From positions 110,927 through 174,926 of the forward strand of contig RIBL01000004.1 of assembly GCA_003762875.1 (NCBI GenBank): DNA of 64,000 nt. The letters are read 5' to 3'. This document shows, in pieces, positions 57,031 through 64,000 of this stretch. Made by a program: the position numbers and the translations under genes. The stretch comes from Muribaculaceae bacterium Isolate-110 (HZI). Its GTDB lineage: Bacteria; Bacteroidota; Bacteroidia; Bacteroidales; Muribaculaceae. Each line of letters begins with the position of its first letter. Within the stretch, counting starts at the first letter, position 1. The notes below the pieces were generated by a model. The model made no database searches, was not told the DNA's origin, and saw only the letters and a program-made list of their open reading frames with translations.

Positions 57031-58458
57031 ATGAAATTTATACATAATATACTGTCAAAAGTCGCTCTGGCCGGCCTGGTGCTCACGGCTACCTCGTCGT
57101 GCAACGACTTTCTCAACGAGATACCCAAGGGCCAGAAGACTCCCTCCACCTGGGAGGACTATAACGCTTTCCTGCGCAACAACAATACGTCAAACTATGA
57201 GACCGAGCAACTGCTCTTTCTCCTGGGCGACTATTTCTGCTCGCCGACCGCACTCAACAACAACGAGCTCACACGCGCCAACTATCTCTATCTCGAGGAC
57301 GTGAACCGAACGCTCATCAACAGCACCGACAACATGGCCTATTACAGTGCCTACGAGATGATGTTTTACTATAATCTCATCATCGAGGACGGCATGAACA
57401 CCACCGATGCCACCGAACAGCAGCGTCAGATGCTCGTGGCCCAGGGCAAGGTGCTCCGCGCCATGACCTATCATTATATCGTCAACTATCACGCCGACCA
57501 GTACTGGACCGACACCCGCGACAAGCTCTCGGTGCCCCTGCTCACCTCGGCGTCGGTGGAGGCTCCCTCGCCCCAGGGCACACTCCAGCAGGTGTATGAC
57601 CTCATGCTGTCAGACCTCACCTCGGCCATACCCTATCTCCCCGAATATGGCGAGACAATACTCCATCCCACCAAGGCGGCCGGCTATGGCATGCTGGCCC
57701 GTGTGCTCCTCTCGATGGGCCGCTATGACGAGGCTCTCACAGCCGCCGAGAATGCTCTCGCGCTCAACGACGCGCTCTATGACTGGGTGAAGTTTTACAA
57801 CGACAACAAGACCCGCATCGAGAACACGGCAGAGTGGAACTCGGCCACTACCGTCAATCCCGAGATGGACAATCCCGAGAACTACATCTATCACCAGGCT
57901 TCGTCAAGCTACTGGCAGGGCCAGAGCGGCGGTGCACTCACTATCCCCGTGGAGCGAGCCAAGAGGTTTGAGCCGGGCGACATACGCCTGCTCGCCCACT
58001 GGCGTTACTACATCACCGGCGCGGGCGTGGAGTATTATCGCGGCATCTATGGCAACGTGCCCAACTTCGGCGGCATCCGTTCGGCCGAGATGTATTATAT
58101 CAAGGCCGAATGTCAGGCCCGTGCCGGACAGTGGCAGGACGCGCTCGAGACGGTCAACAAGGTGCGCCGCACCCGTTTCCTTCCCGAATATTACACCGAC
58201 CTTACCGCTTCTGACCAGACCGAGGCCATCAACAAAATCATCGACGACAAGGCCAACGAGTTTGTGCAGACCCAGGTGATATTCTGCGACTATCGCCGTC
58301 TCAACAAGGAGGGACTCTATCCGCGCACTCTCACCAAGACCATCGACGGTGTGACATACACCCTCCGTCCCAACTCACACCTGTGGATAATGCCTTATCC
58401 CATCCAGGTGCTTGACAACCCCGGCAACAACCCGATAGTCCAGACTGTCGACATGTAA
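57031..58458 (+). CDS. SusD/RagB-family nutrient-binding lipoprotein
   Basis: 475 residues with lipobox 'LVLTATSSCNDFLNE' (Cys about 23). SusD fold: 'GQKTPSTWEDYNAFL' start, TPR-like helices ('GKVLRAMTYHYIVNYHADQYW', 'YGMLARVLLSMGRYDEALTAAENAL', 'EMYYIKAECQARAGQWQDALETVNKVRRTRF') and 'LWIMPYPIQVLDNPGN' at the end. It forms the lid over the SusC barrel on the cell surface. 39 bases after susC; one operon. Confidence 0.95.
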   Translation: MKFIHNILSKVALAGLVLTATSSCNDFLNEIPKGQKTPSTWEDYNAFLRNNNTSNYETEQLLFLLGDYFCSPTALNNNELTRANYLYLEDVNRTLINSTDNMAYYSAYEMMFYYNLIIEDGMNTTDATEQQRQMLVAQGKVLRAMTYHYIVNYHADQYWTDTRDKLSVPLLTSASVEAPSPQGTLQQVYDLMLSDLTSAIPYLPEYGETILHPTKAAGYGMLARVLLSMGRYDEALTAAENALALNDALYDWVKFYNDNKTRIENTAEWNSATTVNPEMDNPENYIYHQASSSYWQGQSGGALTIPVERAKRFEPGDIRLLAHWRYYITGAGVEYYRGIYGNVPNFGGIRSAEMYYIKAECQARAGQWQDALETVNKVRRTRFLPEYYTDLTASDQTEAINKIIDDKANEFVQTQVIFCDYRRLNKEGLYPRTLTKTIDGVTYTLRPNSHLWIMPYPIQVLDNPGNNPIVQTVDM

Positions 58459-58468
58459 TCCTGTCAGG

Positions 58469-58593
58469 GAGATACAAAAGGACAGAAGTCTCAAAAGAAA
58501 CAGAAGTTTTTTATATCCTGCGCACTGTTTGTGTGCCATGAAGGATATAAAAGACTTCTGTTTATTTTGAGACTTTTGTCCTTTTGTATCTCC
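58469..58593. repeat. Shared-arm intergenic hairpin, copy 4
   Basis: Arms from GAGATACAAAAGGACAGAAG (58469) and ending CTTTTGTATCTCC (58593). The loop adds an ATATCC/GGATAT stem. Follows the susD stop. Confidence 0.7.
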
Positions 58594-58610
58594 TCTCCAT
58601 CTCCCCAGGC

Positions 58611-58668
58611 ATAGGAGTAAAAAAATGACGCAGACCCGGATGGCTTGCGTCATTTTTTTTGCTCCTAT
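58611..58668. terminator. Bidirectional terminator between susD and glmS
   Basis: ATAGGAGTAAAAAAATGACGC pairs with GCGTCATTTTTTTTGCTCCT; A- and T-runs on both sides serve the two convergent genes. Confidence 0.8.
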
Positions 58669-58678
58669 ATAATGGTAA

Positions 58679-60526
58679 TTATTCTACGGTCACTGACTTG
58701 GCGAGGTTGCGGGGCTGGTCTACGTCCTTGCCTTTGCCTACGGCGATGTAGTAGGCGAGCAACTGGAGGGGTATGGAGGCCACGAGAGGGGTCAGACATT
58801 CAGGCACCGAGGGTATCTCGATGCAGAAGTCGGCGATGTCGTTCATGGCCGTATTGCCCTTTGACACGATGGCTACCACGGCTCCGCCACGGCTCTTGAC
58901 CTGCTGCACGTTGGATATAATCTTGTCGTAGAGCGAGTCGCTCGGGGCTATAATCACGCTGGGCATCTCATGGTCGATGAGCGCGATGGGTCCGTGCTTC
59001 ATCTCGGCTGCGGGATAGCCCTCGGCGTGGATATAGGAGATTTCCTTGAGCTTGAGCGCGCCCTCGAGTGCGGTGGGATAGTTGTAGCCGCGGCCGAGGT
59101 AGAGGAAGTTGTGGGCATAGGTGAATATGCGCGAGAGGGTCTGCACCTCAGGGTCACACTTGAGTGTCTCCTCGATGATTTCGGGCATTGCCTTGAGGGC
59201 GGTGGCCACTTCACGCACGGTGTCGGCATCAATGGCTCCGCGCAACTGGCCTACGGCGAGGGCGAAGAGCGTGAGCACTGTCACCTGGCCGGTGAAGGCT
59301 TTGGTCGAGGCTACACCGATTTCGGGACCTACATGGATATATGTGCCCGAGTCGGTGGCGCGGGGTATGGAGGCACCGACCACATTGCAGACACCGTAGA
59401 CAAACGCGCCTTTCTCCTTGGCAAGCTGTATGGCCGCAAGGGTGTCGGCTGTCTCTCCCGACTGGGAGATGGAGATTACGATGTCTTTCTCGTTGAGCAC
59501 GGGGTTGCCGTAACGAAACTCGGAAGCATACTCTACCTCGACGGGTATCTGGCAGAAGTCCTGGATGAGACGCTTGCCGATGAGGGCGGCGTGCCATGAG
59601 GTGCCGCAGGCCACAAGGGTGATGCGCTCGGCCTTGAGGAATCGCTCTTTGTTGAGTTCGACACCCGAGAGCACTACGCGCGAGCAGTCGTCGGTGATGC
59701 GTCCGCGCAGACAATCGCGCAGGGTCGAGGGCTGCTCGAAGATTTCCTTGAGCATGAAGGTGTCATAGCCACCCTTTTCGAGCTGGGCCAGAGAGAGCTT
59801 GAGTTTCTGTATGTCTATCTCGGAGGGGGCGTTGGAGTCGATCGAGACTATAGATAGGGGCTCGTTGCGGCGGATGACTGCAATCTCGTTGTCCTTGAGA
59901 TAAATCACCTTGTCGGTGTATCCGATGATAGGGGTTGCGTCAGAGGCGATGAATGTCTCGCCTTCGCCGACTCCGATTACAAGCGGAGAGCTCTTGCGGG
60001 CCACCACGAGTGTGTCGGGATCGCCTTTCTCGACGACAGCCACGGCATAGGCTCCTTCGACCTGCAGCAAGGCTTCACGCACGGCCTCAACGAGTGTACA
60101 CGATGATGTGTGCTTGATGTAGTCTATGAGCTGCACGAGCACTTCGGTGTCGGTCTCGCTCTTGAACGAGTAACCATGCTCGGTGAGGGCTTCTTTTAGC
60201 ACCGAATAGTTCTCGATGGTGCCGTTATGCACGAGTGCTATCTCTCCGCTCTGCGACACGTGGGGATGGGCGTTGATGTCGTTGGGCTCGCCGTGTGTGG
60301 CCCAGCGGGTGTGGGCTATGCCGAGAGAGCCTTCGGTGCATCCGGCGGCTGCGGTCTGCTCGAGATTGGCCACCTTGCCACGCGCCTTGTGTACGTTAAG
60401 AGAGCCGTCGCATGTCACGAGAGCCACGCCGGCTGAGTCATATCCTCGATATTCAAGACGTTTAAGTCCTTGTATCAATATTTCATAGGCTCCGTTTGAG
60501 CCGAGGTATCCTACGATGCCACACAT
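58679..60526 (-). CDS. glmS: Glutamine-fructose-6-phosphate aminotransferase (isomerizing)
   Basis: 615 residues. Makes glucosamine-6-phosphate from fructose-6-phosphate and glutamine, the first step to UDP-GlcNAc for peptidoglycan and LPS. N-terminal Ntn-amidotransferase domain with Cys2 ('MCGIVGYLG', 'RWATHGEPNDINAHPH'), then two SIS domains ('ACGTSWHAALIGKRLI', 'SQSGETADTLAAI', 'ALKLKEISYIHAEGYPAAEMKHGP') and the C-terminal 'QPRNLAKSVTVE'. No upstream hairpin typical of a glmS ribozyme is seen. Convergent to the SusCD operon. Confidence 0.98.
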   Translation of the reverse strand: MCGIVGYLGSNGAYEILIQGLKRLEYRGYDSAGVALVTCDGSLNVHKARGKVANLEQTAAAGCTEGSLGIAHTRWATHGEPNDINAHPHVSQSGEIALVHNGTIENYSVLKEALTEHGYSFKSETDTEVLVQLIDYIKHTSSCTLVEAVREALLQVEGAYAVAVVEKGDPDTLVVARKSSPLVIGVGEGETFIASDATPIIGYTDKVIYLKDNEIAVIRRNEPLSIVSIDSNAPSEIDIQKLKLSLAQLEKGGYDTFMLKEIFEQPSTLRDCLRGRITDDCSRVVLSGVELNKERFLKAERITLVACGTSWHAALIGKRLIQDFCQIPVEVEYASEFRYGNPVLNEKDIVISISQSGETADTLAAIQLAKEKGAFVYGVCNVVGASIPRATDSGTYIHVGPEIGVASTKAFTGQVTVLTLFALAVGQLRGAIDADTVREVATALKAMPEIIEETLKCDPEVQTLSRIFTYAHNFLYLGRGYNYPTALEGALKLKEISYIHAEGYPAAEMKHGPIALIDHEMPSVIIAPSDSLYDKIISNVQQVKSRGGAVVAIVSKGNTAMNDIADFCIEIPSVPECLTPLVASIPLQLLAYYIAVGKGKDVDQPRNLAKSVTVE

Positions 60527-60594
60527 ATAGCTTTAGATTGTAATAATGGTTTTATACAAAGTTACGAAAAATTTATTGATTAAACAATAAGCAA

Positions 60595-61464
60595 TTATGA
60601 GAACACTACGGTTTTGTTGCCGTAGGTGAGTATCTTGCGCTGGATGTGTTTCTCCACCGCACGCGAGAGCACAATTTTCTCCAGGTCACGCCCTTTCTTG
60701 ACAAGATCCTCCACGGTGTCCTTGTGGGTGATGCGGACTGTCTCCTGCTCGATGATGGGGCCGGCGTCGAGGTCGGTGGTCACATAGTGGCTGGTGGCTC
60801 CTATGAGCTTGACTCCGCGCTCAAAGGCCTGATGATAGGGCTTGGCTCCGATAAAGGCGGGCAGAAACGAATGGTGGATGTTGATGATGTGATTGGGGTA
60901 GCGGCTTATGAAATCTTCCGAGAGCACCTGCATGTAGCGTGCAAGCACGATGAAGTCGACACCATACCTGTCAAGTATCTCAAACTCGCGCTGCTCCATC
61001 TCAGCCTTGTTGTCGCGCGTGACAGGCACGACTTCAAAGGGTATGTCAAACTGCTTGCCTACGATGGCCAGGTCGGGATGATTGGATATGATGACGGGTA
61101 TCTCCACGTCCCACTCTCCGGCTATGTAGCGCGAGAGCAGATCATAGAGACAGTGTGACATCTTGGACACAAATATGGCCATGCGCTGACGGTGGCTAGT
61201 GAAGCTCAGACGATAGGTGAGCTCGTAGCGGGTGGCATAGAGGGTGTCGAAATAGTCTTTGAGCTTCTCCTTGGGTATGAGAAAGTCGGCTATGTCCCAC
61301 TCCACGCGCATGTAGAATATACCGGCAGCACGGTCGACATACTGGTCAAGATAAAGGATATTACCGCGATTGGAGGTAATAAACTCGGTGATTACCGCTA
61401 TGATGCCGGGCTGGTCAGGGCAATGCATGCGCAGGACTGCCGTATCAGTACGCTTCTTTTCCAT
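60595..61464 (-). CDS. purU: Formyltetrahydrofolate deformylase
   Basis: 289 residues from ATG 61464 ('MEKKRTDTAVLRMHCPDQPG'). Hydrolyses 10-formyl-THF to formate and THF, balancing one-carbon pools. N-terminal ACT domain (about 8-85), then a formyltransferase fold: 'ISNHPDLAIV', 'NIHHSFLPAFIGAKPYHQA' and 'GATSHYVTTDLDAGPIIEQE'. Length matches PurU; PurN would lack the ACT domain. A frame extends upstream but without homology. Confidence 0.95.
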   Translation of the reverse strand: MEKKRTDTAVLRMHCPDQPGIIAVITEFITSNRGNILYLDQYVDRAAGIFYMRVEWDIADFLIPKEKLKDYFDTLYATRYELTYRLSFTSHRQRMAIFVSKMSHCLYDLLSRYIAGEWDVEIPVIISNHPDLAIVGKQFDIPFEVVPVTRDNKAEMEQREFEILDRYGVDFIVLARYMQVLSEDFISRYPNHIINIHHSFLPAFIGAKPYHQAFERGVKLIGATSHYVTTDLDAGPIIEQETVRITHKDTVEDLVKKGRDLEKIVLSRAVEKHIQRKILTYGNKTVVFS

Positions 61465-61616
61465 ATGACGATAAAATTTGGCTGCAAAGTTAGTCAATTT
61501 TCCCGAATATAAAAATCCCGGCGGGCGATATACCTGAGAAACACACTGTTGCAGCATCTTTGGCAACACAATTCAAGACAGCACGAAATGTCCGTTGTCC
61601 TGTATAAAATATGAAA

Positions 61617-61651
61617 GACACCCCCATGGCCCTGATGGCTGCCGGGGATGT
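61617..61651 (-). terminator. Hairpin downstream of rpsA
   Basis: GACACCCCC (61617-61625) pairs with GGGGATGTC (61643-61651), 55 bases past the rpsA stop on the minus strand. Moderate T content after it. Confidence 0.5.
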
Positions 61652-61706
61652 CCTTCTTATCGCTTCGCTCCGGCCTGCTGACCGGGGCGGTCACTCAGGC
61701 ATGAGA

Positions 61707-63515
61707 TTACTTGCCGGCGAGCTTCTCCTTAAGGCTTGCGAGAGCCTCGAGGTCGCCAAGAGTGGTCTTCTCGAGCGGAGTAGTGAGCACGGGAGTCTCC
61801 TCGGCTGCACGACGGCCACCGCCGCGACGCTCGCCGCGTGCGTTGTCACGCTTGCGGGGCTGCTCGGCGCGATCGCCCTTCTGCTCGTCCTCAAATGTGC
61901 GGCTGTGCGAGAGGATGATGCGCTTGGAGTCCTTGTTGAACTCGAGCACCTTGAACTCAAGCTTCTCGTCAAGCTGGGCACGGCTGCCGTCGGCCTTAAC
62001 GAGATGCTTGGGAGTAGCGAAGCCCTCTACACCGTAGGGGAGAGCGATGACTGCGCCCTTCTCCACGAGCTCGATGATGGTGCCTTCGTGTACTGAACCA
62101 ACGGTGAAGATGGTCTCGAATACATCCCAGGGATTTTCCTCGAGCTGCTTGTGGCCGAGAGAGAGACGACGGCTCTCCTTGTCGATGTCGAGCACCTGAA
62201 CGTCGATGTTGGCACCGATCTGGGTGAACTCGCTGGGGTGCTTAACCTTCTTGGTCCAAGAGAGGTCAGAGATGTGGATGAGGCCGTCTACGCCCTCTTC
62301 GATCTCAACAAACACTCCGAAGTTGGTGAAGTTACGCACACGCGCGCTGTGCTTCGAACCAACGGGATATTTGGTCTCGATGTTCTCCCAGGGATCGTTG
62401 CGGAGCTGCTTGATGCCGAGCGACATCTTGCGGTCCTCGCGGTCGAGAGTGAGGATTACGGCCTCGATCTCGTCGCCTACCTTCATGAAATCCTGAGCTG
62501 AACGCAGGTGCTGGCTCCAGGACATCTCGCTCACGTGGATGAGACCCTCTACGCCGGGGGCGATTTCTACAAATGCGCCGTAGTCAGCCATAACGACTAC
62601 TTTGCCCTTCACCTTGTCGCCAACCTTGAGCTCTGAATCGAGAGCGTCCCAGGGATGGGGAAGGAGCTGCTTCAGACCGAGAGCGATGCGCTTCTTCTCG
62701 TCGTCAAAGTCGAGAATCACGACATTGAGCTTCTGGTCGAGCTGTACAACCTCTTCGGGATGGCTTACGCGGCCCCAAGAGAGGTCGGTGATGTGGATAA
62801 GACCGTCAACACCGCCGAGGTCGATGAACACACCATAGGAAGTGATGTTCTTGACTGTGCCCTCGAGCACCTGACCCTTCTCGAGCTTGGCGATGATTTC
62901 GCGCTTCTGCTGCTCGAGCTCGGCCTCGATGAGTGCCTTGTGGCTTACCACTACATTCTTGAATTCCTGATTGATCTTAACGACCTTGAACTCCATGGTC
63001 TTGCCCACGAAGATGTCGTAGTCGCGGATGGGCTTGACGTCGATCTGCGAGCCGGGGAGGAAGGCCTCGATACCGAACACGTCGACAATCATGCCACCCT
63101 TGGTGCGGCACTTGATGAAGCCCTTGATGACTTCGTCCTTCTCGAGAGCCTCGTTGATGCGGTCCCAAGAACGTGCTGCGCGGGCTTTGCGGTGAGAGAG
63201 GATGAGCTGTCCCTTCTTGTCTTCCTGGTTCTCGATGAACACTTCTACTACGTCACCTACTTTGATTTCGGGGTTGTAGCGGAACTCGCTCATGGGGATG
63301 ATGCCGTCGCTCTTGTAGCCGATGTTAACCACAGCCTCACGCTTGTTGAGCGAGATGATGGTACCTTCGATTACGTCCTTGTCACGCACGGTGTTGAGCG
63401 ATTCATCATAGGTCTTGGTAAGCTCCTCGCGCGATTTCTCGCCCTTGGTCTCACCATTTGCATACGCTTCCCAATCGAAATCTTCGAGCGGGGAGTTTTT
63501 TACTTCTTCAGTCAT
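61707..63515 (-). CDS. rpsA: 30S ribosomal protein S1
   Basis: 602 residues. Six S1 (OB-fold) domains, e.g. 'GTIISLNKREAVVNIGYKSDGIIP', 'GTVKNITSYGVFIDLGGVDGLIHITDLSW', 'GKVVVMADYGAFVEIAPGVEGLIHVSEMSW', 'ARVRNFTNFGVFVEIEEGVDGLIHISDLSW'. It binds mRNA at the 30S platform. The C-terminal extension is Arg/Gly-rich ('RKRDNARGERRGGGRRAAEE'), a Bacteroidota trait. S1 is of interest here because Bacteroidota initiate without Shine-Dalgarno pairing. Own promoter upstream. Confidence 0.97.
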   Translation of the reverse strand: MTEEVKNSPLEDFDWEAYANGETKGEKSREELTKTYDESLNTVRDKDVIEGTIISLNKREAVVNIGYKSDGIIPMSEFRYNPEIKVGDVVEVFIENQEDKKGQLILSHRKARAARSWDRINEALEKDEVIKGFIKCRTKGGMIVDVFGIEAFLPGSQIDVKPIRDYDIFVGKTMEFKVVKINQEFKNVVVSHKALIEAELEQQKREIIAKLEKGQVLEGTVKNITSYGVFIDLGGVDGLIHITDLSWGRVSHPEEVVQLDQKLNVVILDFDDEKKRIALGLKQLLPHPWDALDSELKVGDKVKGKVVVMADYGAFVEIAPGVEGLIHVSEMSWSQHLRSAQDFMKVGDEIEAVILTLDREDRKMSLGIKQLRNDPWENIETKYPVGSKHSARVRNFTNFGVFVEIEEGVDGLIHISDLSWTKKVKHPSEFTQIGANIDVQVLDIDKESRRLSLGHKQLEENPWDVFETIFTVGSVHEGTIIELVEKGAVIALPYGVEGFATPKHLVKADGSRAQLDEKLEFKVLEFNKDSKRIILSHSRTFEDEQKGDRAEQPRKRDNARGERRGGGRRAAEETPVLTTPLEKTTLGDLEALASLKEKLAGK

Positions 63516-63589
63516 TAAAACTGGATAATGGGGTTAATAAATAGGGTTAATTAATACTGCCATCGGCCTTTACCGGCATAATAGCGGCG

Positions 63590-63597
63590 CAAAGGTA
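63590..63597 (-). promoter_or_regulatory. Promoter of rpsA
   Basis: On the minus strand TACCTTTG (63597-63590) with TTTG at 63620-63617, spacing 19 bases: a near-ideal Bacteroidota promoter, about 75 bases before the ATG. Confidence 0.8.
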
Positions 63598-63652
63598 GGA
63601 ATTTTTTTCCATTTCGCAAAAAATCAAGCAATTAAAAAATGTTTTCCGAGGA

Positions 63653-63883
63653 GATACAAAAGCTCCATAAGCTCAATAAGAAACAAAAGTTATAAAAGGG
63701 GATACAAAAGTTTCATAAGTTTAAAAAGAAACAAAAGTTTTTATTCCAGAGGATAAATCAGTCGCTCCCGCACGGGCCTCCGCAGGTATCCGCCACCGCA
63801 CGGGCATCACTCGCATGAGCGGCCGATTTATCCTCTGGAATAAAAACTTTTGTATCTTTTTAAACGTATGAAACTTTTGTATC
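63653..63883. repeat. Shared-arm intergenic hairpin, copy 5, composite with 59-base arms
   Basis: A half copy (63653-63691, GATACAAAAGCTCC...) is followed by a large inverted repeat: arms 63701-63759 and 63825-63883, starting GATACAAAAGTTTCATAAG and reaching into ATTCCAGAGGATAAATC. The loop is G+C-rich. Lies between the rRNA operon terminator and rpsA. Confidence 0.7.
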
Positions 63884-63918
63884 TCCTCCCCGGGTATGGC
63901 GGGGTGCGGAGTGGGGAT

Positions 63919-63961
63919 AAAAAAAGTCCGCCCGGATTCCTGTGTAGGAGTCCGGGCGGAC
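63919..63961 (-). terminator. Intrinsic terminator of the rRNA operon
   Basis: GTCCGCCCGGATTCC (63926-63940) pairs with GGAGTCCGGGCGGAC (63947-63961); read on the minus strand it is followed by seven T residues. Confidence 0.88.
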
Positions 63962-63965
63962 GGAA

Positions 63966-64000
63966 GGGGCGGTTATCTACTTTCCCACTTTCGCAGTATC
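63966..64000 (-). rRNA. rrf: 5S ribosomal RNA, 3' end only (runs off the window)
   Basis: Read on the minus strand the last bases give GATACTGCGAAAGTGGGAAA followed by GTAGATAACCGCCCC, which matches the conserved 3' end of Bacteroidota 5S rRNA. The rest of the gene, and presumably 23S and 16S, lie beyond the right edge. The strong terminator just downstream supports this. Confidence 0.85.

Noticed and set aside
53728..58458. Full polysaccharide utilisation locus
   Set aside because: Only the SusC/SusD pair is present; no enzyme, surface glycan-binding protein or hybrid regulator is next to it.
60527..60594. glmS ribozyme upstream of glmS or purU
   Set aside because: The region is short, AT-rich and lacks the expected core sequence and pairing.
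62655..63518. 287-codon open frame antisense to rpsA
   Set aside because: Shadow of the highly biased rpsA reading frame; no family features.

Overview
The window looks like a G+C-rich chromosome segment from a gut Bacteroidales bacterium, most likely of the Muribaculaceae; the family level is inferred from overall character, not from a marker tree. Signs of Bacteroidota seen directly are: promoters of the TAnnTTTG type in front of many genes, no Shine-Dalgarno sites, a SusC/SusD pair, a DUF4492-cydA-cydB cluster, a C1-family aminopeptidase C, a long SecA with a C-terminal zinc motif, and lipoproteins with Bacteroidota-type lipoboxes.

Layout. 1-10.7 kb: end of mutL, a DUF4105 membrane protein (Lnb-like), a PafA-family protein that has lost its metal ligands, secA, an AT-rich orphan and malic enzyme maeB. 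11-18.7 kb (minus strand): the envelope cluster prolyl oligopeptidase / lipoprotein / dut / TPR protein / DUF4292 lipoprotein / degenerate LytM factor. 19-22.8 kb: ECF sigma factor, porin, a free-standing sorting-tail-like protein, a lipid kinase and tRNA-Ala(GGC). 22.9-32.7 kb: the p-aminobenzoate genes pabA (minus) and pabB-pabC (plus), which should be divergent neighbours but are separated by a 7.3-kb AT-rich island. 32.7-37.9 kb: a gutted MFS transporter, patatin, ruvX, def, aldo/keto reductase and pectate lyase. 38-41.7 kb: an AT-rich accessory patch with a sigma factor fused to an outer-membrane beta-barrel, a lipoprotein, a MITE-like inverted-repeat element and an interrupted Spy-like gene. 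41.7-51.2 kb: aminopeptidase C, parC, DUF3316, an S41 protease and cytochrome bd oxidase. 51.4-63.5 kb: a small orphan, ettA, a SusCD pair, glmS, purU and rpsA. The last 35 bases are the 3' end of a 5S rRNA on the minus strand, so an rRNA operon lies just beyond the right edge and is followed by a strong terminator.

The most interesting part is the island at 23.7-31.0 kb. It is bounded by a 117-bp direct repeat (three mismatches) that duplicates the pabA/pabB divergent promoter region and the first 25 codons of pabB. It carries one minus-strand operon: a NERD nuclease-SAM methyltransferase fusion, a compact superfamily-1 helicase, an unrecognised 810-residue protein and a DUF1848 protein with a C-terminal CX3CX2C cluster. 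Nuclease + methylase + helicase + putative Fe-S enzyme in a horizontally acquired block suggests an uncharacterised defence or DNA-modification system; that role is inference. No integrase is visible. The second highlight is the 490-residue sigma-TM-barrel fusion, which would physically link RNA polymerase control to the outer membrane.

A family of intergenic hairpins with shared arms recurs at 8.2, 46.1, 53.5, 58.5 and 63.7 kb. Most sit at gene ends and probably act as terminators.
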